From CAZUZS01 sp964624795 (GTDB lineage Bacteria > Calditrichota > Calditrichia > RBG-13-44-9): DNA of 63,950 nt. The position numbers were made by a program, and so were the translations under genes. The notes below the pieces were generated by a model, which searched no databases, was not told the origin of the DNA, and saw only the letters and a program-made list of their open reading frames with translations. Of this stretch, positions 45,666-54,827 are shown one piece after another (the stretch's first letter is position 1; each line of letters opens with the position of its first letter). The stretch spans positions 1 to 63,950 of the forward strand of contig CAZUZS010000023.1 of the NCBI GenBank assembly GCA_964624795.1, in the 5' to 3' direction.

Positions 45666-46108
45666 ACCATCTCCCTGATTTTCATTCATATTTTCCTTTC
45701 TTATGAATGTTTGCAAAAGGAGAGCCACATTTCTAAGGATGCATGATTGGTTTTCTTCTGGCAAATCATGGAATAGAAAACCATAATGATTCCCTATATT
45801 GGTATGAAGAATTCTTTGTACACAAATCCTGTTTCCATTCAAAAGACGATCTGTCCGATTCCCGCTTGTGTAAATAATACACATCCCGAAAATTAATTCG
45901 GAAGATTCGGCGGCTTGGGAAACAACAAGATAACCCGGGTTGGCCAATCTGCTTCATCAATTTTTCTTCGGAATATTATTGCAGGGATTGACGGAAGTTT
46001 GCAGAGAAAGGCAAAGAGAGAATCGGGGTGAGTTACATTGATTCCACGATCTCAAAAGATAGGATATTTGGCAAATGCCAGTGATTCTGCCTGACACGCG
46101 ACTCATAA
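45666..46108. other. Intergenic region, no gene seen
   Basis: 443 bases between two minus-strand genes (beta-barrel protein and PiT transporter). It should hold the promoter of the beta-barrel gene. An inverted repeat CGACTC / GAGTCG (46099-46104 and 46114-46119) overlaps the PiT stop but has no T run. Confidence 0.45.
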
Positions 46109-47587
46109 TCATCGAGTCGGGACGCTGAAGAGTTTGAAAATTGCTTCCTTTTGCTTTCGAAGCTCTTCGTTAAATAATGTTGCTTCCGTTCCGTTTCGCG
46201 GTCGCCAGGATTCCCCGGCATTTTCCAGAGCTGTATTCAATTGCCATTTGTAACTGAATGACATTCCATTCAGCAGCTTCACCGCCCGGATTTGCTTCTC
46301 AGATAATTTCGGCGTTAACATGTGAACGACTACGGAGTCGTATTGCACGTTGAAACTGTCTTTTTGTGCATATTTAAAAATAGTCGAAAGCTGGTTTTCA
46401 CTCCAGTCGTGATATTTTTGAAGTGCGCTGCGAAACTGGACCGGGTTATGGAAACTTTTGTCCGTTAGCGGCGAAATAGGTGCGGGTGGGATTTTCTCCT
46501 CTGCGAGACGGCTCAGAACCCCCGGCGTTATCTTATAATCGACGGAATGAATTACCTGCATTTCAAAGACATTTTGGACAAAAAAGAGGGCGACAAATGT
46601 CAATATGGTGGCGGAGATGGGAGTCGTAATCCAGCCGGAAGCAATTTTCCCTAATACGCCATAATTTATGCCCTTCCCGCCTTTCGCCAGGGCGATGCCG
46701 ATCACTGCGCCAATTGCAGCCTGCGAGCTCGAAATGGGAACCAGCGGAATGGGCGGCAAACCTGCCGATAGCAGCCATTTTTGGAGGGTCTGCGATGCAA
46801 ACATAAAAAGCACCATGGACTCAGCCAGAACAACTACCAGCGCTGCGACCGGCGTCAGGTGAAATATCTCGTTCCCAACCGTAATCATTACACGGTATGA
46901 ATAGGTGAAGATTCCGATTGCAATTGCCAGCCCGCCCAGAAAAAAGAGCTGTTGTGTTCCACTTAATGCGAACAAACTCCCTAAGCTCAGACTTTTGAAA
47001 GGCGAAGCGGGAACAAACACACCCATGACGTTGGCAATGTTGTTTGCTCCCAGGCTATAGGCGCCAAACGCTCCCACCAGGATAAGCCCGATGCGGTTAA
47101 AAATGTCGACCTCCAACAGGTGGACCCGGCTTTTATCCAGAAAGAACTTGAGAATCCGAAAGATAACCAGGGAAAAGATAGCGGCAAGGATGGGAGAGGA
47201 AACCCAGCTAATAAAGATTTTGGTGAGCGAGTTGAAATCGGTCGGCGAACCGGTGAAGAGGTTCCAGCCGATGATGCCGCCAACAACCGCCTGAGAGGCG
47301 GATACCGGTATCTTCACCCGGGTCATCCACGAAACCGTTGCAGCGGCAGCGAGCGCGACTGTAAAAGAACCAGCCAACGCATTCACCGCACCCAATGCGC
47401 CTAAGGTATCGGCTGCCCCAGCACCGCTGATAACCGCTCCCAGTATCACAAATATACTGGCGACCGTTGCAGCAACTTTAAACCGGACCATTCGGGTGCC
47501 AACCGCCGGGCCAAAAATATTGGCTGCGTTGTTGGCCCCCAGCGACCATCCCAAAAACAATCCACTCAGTAAAAAGAACCAAATCAT
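46109..47587 (-). CDS. pit: Inorganic phosphate transporter, PiT family
   Basis: An integral membrane protein of 492 residues with the two PiT signature repeats: SLGANNAANIFGPAVGTRMV at the N-terminus and YSLGANNIANVMGVFVPASP in the middle, each ahead of a hydrophobic block, and ISSSQAAIGAVIGIALAKGGKGINYG later. It takes up phosphate (often as a metal-phosphate complex) with protons or sodium. The C-terminal 120 residues form a soluble tail (FHNPVQFRSALQKYHDWSENQ...), which is longer than usual. The DUF47 gene lies 17 bases upstream, the usual partner. Confidence 0.92.
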   Translation of the reverse strand: MIWFFLLSGLFLGWSLGANNAANIFGPAVGTRMVRFKVAATVASIFVILGAVISGAGAADTLGALGAVNALAGSFTVALAAAATVSWMTRVKIPVSASQAVVGGIIGWNLFTGSPTDFNSLTKIFISWVSSPILAAIFSLVIFRILKFFLDKSRVHLLEVDIFNRIGLILVGAFGAYSLGANNIANVMGVFVPASPFKSLSLGSLFALSGTQQLFFLGGLAIAIGIFTYSYRVMITVGNEIFHLTPVAALVVVLAESMVLFMFASQTLQKWLLSAGLPPIPLVPISSSQAAIGAVIGIALAKGGKGINYGVLGKIASGWITTPISATILTFVALFFVQNVFEMQVIHSVDYKITPGVLSRLAEEKIPPAPISPLTDKSFHNPVQFRSALQKYHDWSENQLSTIFKYAQKDSFNVQYDSVVVHMLTPKLSEKQIRAVKLLNGMSFSYKWQLNTALENAGESWRPRNGTEATLFNEELRKQKEAIFKLFSVPTR

Positions 47588-47604
47588 GCCTCAGTCGACC
47601 CCAC

Positions 47605-48249
47605 TTAAATATGCCGTTTGATTGCGGCAATCACCAGCCGGTCGCAGACATCTTCAGCTTCATCCGAGATCAGCTCGATGTGATATGCAAAACCACGCAA
47701 GTGCATTTTTTTGCTTAGATCCATCGTTTTGGAAAAAATATTTCGTTTTATTTTTTCCGAAATCTTATCGGACTCCTTTTCATAAAACAGCACTTTATTA
47801 ATATAATCCCTGGAGGCGCTGAAATCCCTGAAATAGGAACGGATAGCCATCACCAGGCTTTCCACGGAGGAGATGGAAGCTTCCGCCAGGTCCATGAATT
47901 GGTGATGAATATCCGAGGGGATATCGGGCGATTCAACCGAGAAACCCAGCAGCGTGTCTGCCAAAAGGTTCAGAACACGGTCGGTGCTTTCAAGCAGACC
48001 AAGAACGTCGCCGCGGGATTCCGGAATTAATGTTTGCTGATAAATCATCCGTTCAATCTCCCGCCGCAAAGCGTCTCCTTTGCTTTCCATTCCACGCAGA
48101 TCCTGCATGCGTTCTTCGAATTCATCTTCCCGTTTCTCTAAATAAAGTTTAAGTCCCTGCTTAAAAATGAGGCCTCCGCGATCAACCAGATCGAGATACT
48201 CGTCTATCTGCGCTTCCAGTTCTTTGGTTTTCTTCAACAACAAAGCCAT
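47605..48249 (-). CDS. DUF47/PhoU-like protein, PiT partner
   Basis: A helical protein of 214 residues of the DUF47 (PhoU-like, YkaA) family: the pattern LYLEKREDEFEERMQDLRGMES, then MIYQQTLIPESRGDVLGLLESTDRVLNLLAD and AYHIELISDEAEDVCDRLVI. Such proteins are coded next to PiT transporters and probably control them by binding metal ions and phosphate signals. Its ATG has AAGGAGCAAAAATG upstream. PiT follows 17 bases later, so the two are an operon. The upstream 271 bases to the divergent beta-helix gene should hold the promoter. Confidence 0.9.
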   Translation of the reverse strand: MALLLKKTKELEAQIDEYLDLVDRGGLIFKQGLKLYLEKREDEFEERMQDLRGMESKGDALRREIERMIYQQTLIPESRGDVLGLLESTDRVLNLLADTLLGFSVESPDIPSDIHHQFMDLAEASISSVESLVMAIRSYFRDFSASRDYINKVLFYEKESDKISEKIKRNIFSKTMDLSKKMHLRGFAYHIELISDEAEDVCDRLVIAAIKRHI

Positions 48250-48520
48250 TTTTGCTCCTTGGTGGACTTTTGAAAGTTTAATATTCCGCTAAAATCTAAT
48301 AAATCCGTATACCTGTGCCAATTATTTTGCAAAATAAAACGGAAATTCAGAATTTTATTGCCCATTATTTAGTGATTGTTTTCATTTCAACTTGCCGAAA
48401 CGGGGAAGAGACGTCGGAATCCCCCATTCGCAGGCCTTATCAATTCGTTCCAAATTTTACTTGATATTGTATTTATTTTTTCATAAATAGTGCCCACGAA
48501 CCATTTTAGAGGAAAGAACG

Positions 48521-49045
48521 ATGAAATCATTTCTTCGTAGTCTCATACTTTTCTTTGTTTTTGGTTTTTTCTCTGTTACATCAGCAGGCACCCTGGAGCA
48601 GGCTTATGCCGAAGCCCAACCCGGAATGGGGTATGATAAGCTGCTCATCCTGAACCCTGATTCCGCCTACACCGGCGGTCTTAATATTTCCGGAGTAACG
48701 GTCGGAATTAAAGGTTGTGGAGCATTGATTAATCTCTCCGGCAGCACAATCGGCGTTACCGGAAGTTCCAGGATAGAAATCGATGGCTGCGTAATTGTCA
48801 ATGGAACCGACGGCATTTCGATCCAGGATTCGGTATCGGCAATCATCAGCCACTGCACTTTCTACGGAAACCAGGTGGGTATTCGTTACATGTGCCAGAC
48901 CGGCAACATCGAAGTCGTGAACACAATCGTTGCCTCCAGTTCACAATACGGTTTTGCCTGTCACAACAACTCGAGCAGAAAGCTGCACTATATGAATATG
49001 TATGAGAACAGTGCAGGCGATTATAGGGCCTGGTGCCCTGGTTGA
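48521..49045 (+). pseudogene. Secreted beta-helix protein, 5' part, ended by an in-frame TGA
   Basis: A frame of 174 residues with a signal peptide (MKSFLRSLILFFVFGFFSVTSA-G) and short right-handed beta-helix rungs (GLNISGVTVGIKGCG; GSSRIEIDGCVIVNGTDGIS; SAIISHCTFYGNQVGIRY; GNIEVVNTIVASSS). It stops at TGA 49043-49045 after ...YRAWCPG. The frame stays open and sensible beyond the stop (GGGSYQVFQPQPGTGC...QDPQF), which is the normal end of such a helix, so this is the 5' part of one longer gene. GAGGAAAG precedes the ATG. Whether the stop is a real mutation, an error in the assembly or a recoded codon is not decided by the sequence. Confidence 0.75.
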
Positions 49046-50464
49046 GGTGGCGGCTCCTATCAGGTATTTCAGCCACAGCCTGGAACAGGCTGCATATCGC
49101 AAGATCCCCAGTTTATAAGTCCTTCCGTTTTGAATTTTAATCTGCAGGCAACTTCTCCCTGTTGCGGCTGCGGACTAAATGGTTTTGATATCGGTGCCAA
49201 ATTTTTTCATGATGTCCCGGAAGCTACCCCATTCCTTGGGATTTCTACTACCGGCTTTACCGGACAAGTTACACTGCGCTGGGTTAGCCCCATCCGCACA
49301 GTTCATGGAAATCCGCTGGATACCCTGCGGGAAGCACTTATCTGGAGAAGTGATTCGCTCATCGCAAGGATTGACCTTGCCCACGCTCCGGATACACTGG
49401 AATATACCGACGTAATCCCCCGCCCGGACTTTTTTCGTTACCAGGTCTGCGTTGTCGATACGATGAATCGAAAAGGACGTCTGCTTTATGATACCGAACG
49501 CTGGTTTGGCGGGCCTATTCGGGGAATTTTGATCTGGGAATTAGATCCGACACCCATTTCCGGTAGCGCCATCGAAACAGGGCTGCGGGAGATCGGCTAC
49601 ATCGATGAGATCTATACCGGCGATTATGCCGGGAAATATCTTCCGAATACCAACGTGGATGCGGTCTTTGTTTGTCTCGGGATTTATTCAAACAATCATG
49701 TTCTTTCCAGCGGCGAAGGCCAGATTCTAAAAGACTACCTGGATGCCGGCGGAAATGTATACATGGAGGGCGGGGATACGTGGTATTACGACACGCAAAC
49801 CCCTGTGCACCCGATGTTCAAGATTCATGCAACCTCCGACGGCAGCGGCGATCTTTACCGGGTAGTCGGGCAGCAGGGAACCGTTTTTGAACCCTTCCAA
49901 TTCCAATACGGCGGGGAAAACGCCTACATGGATCATATCGAGGCAGAGCCGCTTGGTCAACGAATACTGGTGAATCCGGGAACCGAGACCGGCATTGGTG
50001 TCGCATCCAGTGAGACCGCCTATAAAACAGTTGGGACCAGCTTCGAGCTTGGCGGATTGGAAGATGGAACCGGCACATCAACCAAAAGAGAGCTTCTCAG
50101 GCGCATTTCGGAGATTTTCGGCCTGGCACTAACCCAAATCCAGGTGAATTCTGGCAACCCGGTTTTACCCGAAGAGTTTGTTCTCAGGTCAAATTATCCC
50201 AATCCGTTCAACAACACAACGAAAATTGAATTCGGATTGCCGGAGGCGGGAATAGTAGAAATCAATATTTATAACATCACGGGCCAAAGGGTGTTTTCTG
50301 AAAATCCAGGAAAGTTAAACGGTGGCTGGCATTCATTCACCTGGAACGGCACAAATCATAACCGGGCTTTGGCAGCCAGCGGAATATATTTCTATAGGAT
50401 CAGTTTCACGAACGGACAGGGCAAAAAATTTCAGAAGTCCGGAAAAATGAGCATGATGAAATGA
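49046..50464 (+). pseudogene. Secreted beta-helix protein, 3' part, with C-terminal sorting domain
   Basis: The in-frame continuation of the beta-helix gene after the TGA at 49043. It first completes the helix (DPQFISPSVLNFNLQATSPC), then has an Ig-like segment (TTGFTGQVTLRWVSP), a middle domain (GILIWELDPTPISGSAIETGL; DAVFVCLGIYSNNHVLSSGEG; YLDAGGNVYMEGGDTWYYD, a DUF4350/glutamine-amidotransferase-like pattern by eye) and a last 85-residue sorting domain (NYPNPFNNTTKIEFGLPEAG, GIYFYRISFTNGQGKKF, ending KMSMMK). It has no ATG near its start and no ribosome-binding site (only a TTG at 49130), so it is not a gene of its own. Type IX/Por-like secretion is inferred from the sorting domain. Confidence 0.75.
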
Positions 50465-50891
50465 TTTGAATGGCCTGGCAGGAAACATCAGATTTCCGTC
50501 AGAGAGACAACCTGTTTTTCAACATTGCGGGGATTTGCCAAGATTAAAGGCGTGGCAAGTCCCCTTTTCAAGAGTAGATCAATAACCAGTTTTTCCATCT
50601 GCCTTCAACTTTGCCTCCGCTAATGTAATATTTTATTGTAGATGGCAACCTCGATGAATTTGTTCCGTTCACGTTCGGATTTTCCGCAGTGCATTCCGCC
50701 GCCGCTGGCCCATAACTTCACCCACCATTACCGGGAAACTCTTCATCTCCCCCATATTTCTCCTTGATTTACAAGCATTCTTGTCCATATTTTAGTGCTG
50801 TCCGGATCGATTTGAAAACAGGATGAGAACTTTTGTCACGGTTCCGCCATGTGATCGTCCAGACAAACAACTAAAAAAAGAGGGAGTCAAA
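50465..50891. other. Intergenic region before the CBS gene
   Basis: 427 bases. It holds the terminator described next. The right part has AGGGAG (50881-50886), the ribosome-binding site of the CBS gene. No gene is seen. Confidence 0.5.
50529..50568 (+). terminator. Probable intrinsic terminator after the beta-helix gene
   Basis: GGGGATTTGCCA (50529-50540) pairs over all 12 bases with TGGCAAGTCCCC (50553-50564), including one G-U pair, with a 12-base loop, followed by TTTT. It lies 65 bases after the stop codon. Confidence 0.7.
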
Positions 50892-51335
50892 ATGAAAGTG
50901 CATGAATTGATTCAGGAAAGGGAAGTTTATTGTGCTTCTACCGGGCAGACCGTACAGGATGCCGTGGATTTAATGGCAGAAAAGGGAGTTGGCGCTCTGC
51001 CGGTTTTGGATAAAGGCAAACTGGTGGGTATTTTCAGTGAACGCGATGTGCTGCGACGGATCATCGCACTCAGGAAAAATCCCGCCGAGGTAAAAGTTGA
51101 AAAGGCAATGACAGGCGAATTAATAATCGCATCCCCCGATTCCGAAGTAAACGAATGTATCGCTCTGATGCGAAAATATAGCATCCGGCACATCCCAATC
51201 GTTAAAGATTTGAAATTAACCGGAATAGTTTCATTGAGGGATTTGCTGCAGGTCGATCTGGAAGACAAGAAATTTGAGATTCGAGTTTTGAACGAATACA
51301 TTCACTATATTCCGCCTTTCGCCATGAAAGAATAG
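50892..51335 (+). CDS. CBS-domain-pair protein
   Basis: A soluble protein of 147 residues made of two CBS motifs: ASTGQTVQDAVDLMAEKGVGALPVLDKGKLVGIFSERDVLRRI and SPDSEVNECIALMRKYSIRHIPIV...LTGIVSLRDLLQ (given in parts; residues about 15-60 and 80-125). Stand-alone CBS pairs bind adenosine nucleotides and regulate other proteins; its partner is unknown. ATG 50892 with AGGGAG upstream is used; the upstream ATG adds 23 residues without family match. It lies 13 bases before a WbqC-like gene. Confidence 0.9.
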   Translation: MKVHELIQEREVYCASTGQTVQDAVDLMAEKGVGALPVLDKGKLVGIFSERDVLRRIIALRKNPAEVKVEKAMTGELIIASPDSEVNECIALMRKYSIRHIPIVKDLKLTGIVSLRDLLQVDLEDKKFEIRVLNEYIHYIPPFAMKE

Positions 51336-51348
51336 GCGATAACGATTT

Positions 51349-52014
51349 ATGGCTAAAATCGGCGCGCAATTGCCCCACTACCTGCCGGATTTCCCATATT
51401 TTTACCGGGCCGCCGGGAGCGAACTGTTCCTGGTGGCCGACCATCTTTCATTCCGCAAGCAGTCTCCCATCGTCAGGGCACGGTTGGACGGGCAGCATCG
51501 CAATTTTTTTCTGTCCATTCCCTGTGTTCATCAACCGGAACCGCATCCTGCATTGCGGGAGGTTCGCCTGGCCGAAACAGGAGAATGGCGAAGAAAACAT
51601 GCGAGAACCCTGATTTCGCGCTTCAGCGGTTTTCCGTTCTTTGAGTATTACTTCCCGGAGCTTAAAAATATTTACGAAAGAGACCACACCTTTTTGGTCG
51701 ATTTTTTAAAGGACATTCTAAATTGGCAGATGGGGGTAATATTTCCGCATAAGAAAATTGTATTTTCCAGCGACGAAGGAATCAACACGAACCATCAACT
51801 GAGGGAATGGTTCAACCGGACACAGCATCCGGAATTATTAATCTATCCGGAAGAAGCGCCTTATTATAAACAGAACTTCCCGGAATTCCCCAAAAGAGAA
51901 TTATTGTTGCCGGAGAACACCTCCTGGCCTCCGGTATACAAACAATCGCTGCCTTTTTTATTTCTCCTATTTTTGAAAGGACCGGAAAGCGCAGCCTATC
52001 TTGCGCCGCCGTAG
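51349..52014 (+). CDS. WbqC-like family protein
   Basis: A protein of 221 residues with the WbqC pattern: GAQLPHYLPDFPYFYRAAGSE at the start (the QPxYLPWxGYF motif of the family), HLSFRKQSPIVRARL, and the W-x2-KH...PFF-x2-Y core (TGEWRRKHARTLISRFSGFPFFEYY). The family occurs in O-antigen clusters and near glycan genes, but its reaction is not established. It follows the CBS gene by 13 bases. The C-terminal half (NQHPELLIYPEEAPYYKQ-like) is less conserved. Confidence 0.8.
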   Translation: MAKIGAQLPHYLPDFPYFYRAAGSELFLVADHLSFRKQSPIVRARLDGQHRNFFLSIPCVHQPEPHPALREVRLAETGEWRRKHARTLISRFSGFPFFEYYFPELKNIYERDHTFLVDFLKDILNWQMGVIFPHKKIVFSSDEGINTNHQLREWFNRTQHPELLIYPEEAPYYKQNFPEFPKRELLLPENTSWPPVYKQSLPFLFLLFLKGPESAAYLAPP

Positions 52015-52117
52015 CACAAAATACAGGCAATTTTAACATTAATATCTCCTGAAAGGAATACTACTCAGTAGCCTTCAGTTAGCGCCAGGGCCATTGCGAG
52101 TCAGAAAAACAAAGAAA

Positions 52118-52146
52118 TTGCTTTAATCATTCAAAAATTTTATATT
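52118..52146 (+). promoter_or_regulatory. Possible sigma70 promoter of efp
   Basis: TTGCTT (52118-52123), a 17-base spacer and TATATT (52141-52146) lie 45 bases upstream of the efp start codon. Three of six -35 bases and five of six -10 bases match. Confidence 0.4.
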
Positions 52147-52190
52147 TGCAGTTCAAAATTCTGTAATCTTTTTAAAGGAGTTTGTTCTGT

Positions 52191-52754
52191 ATGAAAATTA
52201 AAGCAATTCAGGTACGTAAAGGAAACGTTGTTGAATACCAGGGCGATCTGTATCGTGTAACTGAAGCAGTTCATGTCACCCCCGGAAAGGGTGTGGCATT
52301 GATGCAAATAAAAATGAAAAGATTAAGCGATGGCGTGAAAGCTGAAAACCGTTTTCGTCCGGACGAAGCGGTAGAAAAAGCGACCCTGCTTACCCGGGAA
52401 TACCAATATTTATACCAGGATGGCGACAGCTATTTCTTCATGGATATGGAGACCTACGAACAAATCCACCTGACTGGAGACATGCTTGGCGATGATGTAT
52501 ATTTTCTCATCCCTGAAACAATTGTTCAAATACTAATTCACAATGACACACCAATCGGCGTTGAATTGCCGGGCGTTGTAGAGCTAAAGGTGATCGAAAC
52601 TCAGCCAAACTTGAAAAGTGCAACTGTATCCGGCTCCTATAAGCCGGCCAAACTGGAAACCGGCCTGGATACGCAAATCCCTCCCTTCATAGAGGAAGGC
52701 GAGGTTGTCCGGATAGACACATCCACCGGGAAATACCTGGAACGGGCAAAATAA
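52191..52754 (+). CDS. efp: Elongation factor P
   Basis: A protein of 187 residues that helps the ribosome through polyproline stretches. It has the KOW-like N-terminal domain (KAIQVRKGNVVEYQGDLYRV) with the loop TPGKGVAL carrying K33, the place of the modified lysine, a central OB domain (FRPDEAVEKATLLTREYQYL; YFFMDMETYEQIHL) and the C-terminal OB domain (GVELPGVVELKVIETQPNLK; IDTSTGKYLERAK). ATG 52191 has AAAGGAG ten bases upstream. No lysine-modifying enzyme gene (EpmA/EpmB) is near. The loop is a family variant unlike the E. coli one. Confidence 0.92.
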   Translation: MKIKAIQVRKGNVVEYQGDLYRVTEAVHVTPGKGVALMQIKMKRLSDGVKAENRFRPDEAVEKATLLTREYQYLYQDGDSYFFMDMETYEQIHLTGDMLGDDVYFLIPETIVQILIHNDTPIGVELPGVVELKVIETQPNLKSATVSGSYKPAKLETGLDTQIPPFIEEGEVVRIDTSTGKYLERAK

Positions 52755-52913
52755 AGCCCCACTTTGTTTTGCCGCAAATTCCATCATTCATGAGGTTGGG
52801 GAACATCGCCACACAATCGTGGGTTCATTATACAAGATTGTAATGTTTGTGTTGGAAAAGGTCAAATGAAATACTAATTTTTAAGGTTGGAAAAGAAGAC
52901 AGGAGGAAATACG

Positions 52914-53768
52914 ATGCGATTAAAGACATTTATGGGCCTGGCACTCATCTTCTTGATGGCGCTTACCGCTTTTGCTCAGGAAGACCCCACTGTTGAGGCT
53001 CAGAAAGCCTTTAATGATGGAATACAATTGTATAAACGCGGAAAAATGACTGAAGCCATAGACAAATTTAATGAGGCTGTTACAAAGGATCCCAACCTTG
53101 CTGTCGCATATTATGCATTGGGTATTGCCTACAAGGCACAAAAAGAAAACAGCAAGGCGGAGGACATGTTCAAAAAGGCCATTGACAAAGACCAGAAGAT
53201 GGACAACGCTTATAATGCTCTGGGCCTTTTATACGCCAGCGAAGAAAAATATAGCGATGCCATCAATACTTTTCAGGCAGCGTTGGGCATAAATCCCAAT
53301 GATGAAAAAGCGAGTTTTGGCCTCGGTTATGTATATCTACGGAGAAAGGATTATACAAACGCGATCAAAAGTTTCAGCGATGCGGTTAAGGCAAAAGAAG
53401 ATTATTCGAAGGCCTGGTTGAATCTCGGTATCGCATACTACCAGGAAAGGCAGTACCGTGAAGCTGTATCGGCGTTGCAGAATGCATTAAAATATGAAAC
53501 AAGAAAAACGGAAAAAGGCGATATGTTTTTGCGTTTGGGCGATGCCTTGTCAAAATTAGGCCAAGATGACGAAGCGATTGAAGCATATAATAGTGCCATC
53601 AGCAATTCGACGAAAAGTTACACTAAGGGCGCAGCTAATTTCGGATTAGGGGAAATCTACAAGAAAAAGGGCGACAACCAGACTGCCCTTGCCTATTACG
53701 AAGCGGCTTCGACCGACCGAAGTTGGAAGCAATCTGCTTTATATGAGATTGACCTTTTAAAGAAATAG
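52914..53768 (+). CDS. TPR-repeat protein, exported
   Basis: A protein of 284 residues with a signal peptide (MRLKTFMGLALIFLMALTAFA-Q) and about six tetratricopeptide repeats over the rest (AFNDGIQLYKRGKMTEAIDKF; AVAYYALGIAYKAQKENSKA; AYNALGLLYASEEKYSDAI; AWLNLGIAYYQERQYREAV; FGLGEIYKKKGDNQTALAYY). Such proteins are scaffolds for protein-protein contacts in the periplasm. ATG 52914 has a strong AGGAGG upstream. It precedes rpsU by 45 bases, but a link in function is not clear. Confidence 0.88.
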   Translation: MRLKTFMGLALIFLMALTAFAQEDPTVEAQKAFNDGIQLYKRGKMTEAIDKFNEAVTKDPNLAVAYYALGIAYKAQKENSKAEDMFKKAIDKDQKMDNAYNALGLLYASEEKYSDAINTFQAALGINPNDEKASFGLGYVYLRRKDYTNAIKSFSDAVKAKEDYSKAWLNLGIAYYQERQYREAVSALQNALKYETRKTEKGDMFLRLGDALSKLGQDDEAIEAYNSAISNSTKSYTKGAANFGLGEIYKKKGDNQTALAYYEAASTDRSWKQSALYEIDLLKK

Positions 53769-53813
53769 CCCGTTGTTAATTTAACCATGTTTGAAAGGGG
53801 GTTGACAAGCTCT

Positions 53814-54008
53814 ATGATCCATGTGAAGGTCCGTGACAACGAACCGTTCGAAAGAGCGCTAAAGCGTTTCACAAAGGCGTGTGAAAAATCCGGTCTCATG
53901 TCGGACATCAAAAAGCACCAGCATTTTGAGAAACCGAGTGAGAAACGCAAACGCCGGGAGAATTCCACTCGCAGGAAGATACGCAAGATCATGTCGGAAC
54001 AGCGTTAG
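53814..54008 (+). CDS. rpsU: 30S ribosomal protein S21
   Basis: A protein of 64 residues, basic, matching S21 along its length: MIHVKVRDNEPFERALKRF, then TKACEKSGLMSDIKKHQHFE and the basic tail RKRRENSTRRKIRKI. It binds the small ribosomal subunit near the mRNA 3' end site. ATG 53814 fits the family start; an in-frame ATG at 53787 would add nine residues. GAAAGGGGG at 53793-53801 is the likely ribosome-binding site although it is a little far. yqeY follows 24 bases later, the usual pairing. Confidence 0.95.
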   Translation: MIHVKVRDNEPFERALKRFTKACEKSGLMSDIKKHQHFEKPSEKRKRRENSTRRKIRKIMSEQR

Positions 54009-54032
54009 GTTTAACTACCTGGGAGAAGTCAG

Positions 54033-54482
54033 ATGAGTATCAATGAAAAATTAATGGAAGATATGAAGGCTGCAATGAAATCCGGCGATAAGCTTCGCCT
54101 GGAAACGATTCGCGGCCTTCGCTCCCAGTTTAAGAACACGCAAATCGAAAAAAAGCGCGAATTGACCGAGGAAGAGGAAATTCAGGTGTTGATGAGCGCT
54201 GCCAAAAAACGAAAAGAATCCATCGAGCTTTTTCGCTCCGGCAACCGCCCGGAACGCGCTGCTGAAGAAGAGAAGGAGCTTGAAATCATCCAGCAGTATC
54301 TCCCGGCTCAAATGGGCATGGACGAAGTCGCCGAATTGGTAAATCGCGTCATTCAGGATATCGGGGCCGTTTCCATTAAGGACATGGGAAAAGTTATGGG
54401 GAAGATGATGCCGCTGGTGAAAGGCAAAGCTGACGGGAAACTTGTGCAGGAAGTTGTTCAGAAGAGACTAGCCAGTTTATAA
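54033..54482 (+). CDS. yqeY: GatB/YqeY-domain protein
   Basis: A helical protein of 149 residues of the YqeY family: LMEDMKAAMKSGDKLRLETI at the N-terminus, KRKESIELFRSGNRPERAAEE, and the C-terminal half shared with the tail of GatB (MGKVMGKMMPLVKGKADGKL). It is thought to bind tRNA, but its exact role is unknown. It is found beside rpsU in many bacteria, as here. GGGAGA precedes ATG 54033. Confidence 0.93.
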   Translation: MSINEKLMEDMKAAMKSGDKLRLETIRGLRSQFKNTQIEKKRELTEEEEIQVLMSAAKKRKESIELFRSGNRPERAAEEEKELEIIQQYLPAQMGMDEVAELVNRVIQDIGAVSIKDMGKVMGKMMPLVKGKADGKLVQEVVQKRLASL

Positions 54483-54827
54483 ACACCCCTTTGTCTATTC
54501 CCACCTGTTGTATTCCAGAATCTGAGGAATTCACCGAAACAACAATCAAGCCGCTGCAAACGGCTTATCGAAATGCCGGTTGGAACTGGTTATTGCCTGA
54601 TGATCCGAGAGCCGGTGGTGTTTGCCAAAGGTGACCGGGCTTGGCTTGCTCAGCGCAGGCGTGTAGACTCCAAGCCCTGTTTCCACTTTTTAGATAATTC
54701 TCTCGATTATTAATTAAAAACTGTTATATTATAGTTGCATGAATGGAATAACCCGAAATCAGTATTTGCGACTTAAAGGGAAAAGTATGATCCTTAATTA
54801 TCACAAAAATTAAAAAGGAATTTGGCA
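54483..54827. other. Intergenic region before cvpA
   Basis: 345 bases. GGGCTTGG / CCAAGCCC (54637-54644 and 54670-54677) is an inverted repeat with a 25-base loop, followed 8 bases later by a T5 tract (54686 onward); it may act as a weak terminator for yqeY. TATATTATAG at 54725-54734 is a possible -10 element for cvpA. No gene is seen. Confidence 0.45.

Noticed and set aside
46099..46119. The inverted repeat at the PiT stop codon as a terminator.
   Set aside because: Six-base stem without a T run; it overlaps the coding end.
49043..49092. Selenocysteine recoding of the TGA in the beta-helix gene.
   Set aside because: The downstream hairpin (49076-49092) is too far (31 bases) for a bacterial SECIS, which lies about 11 bases after the UGA, and a selenocysteine in a secreted beta-helix is unusual. 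Kept only as a weak alternative in the findings.
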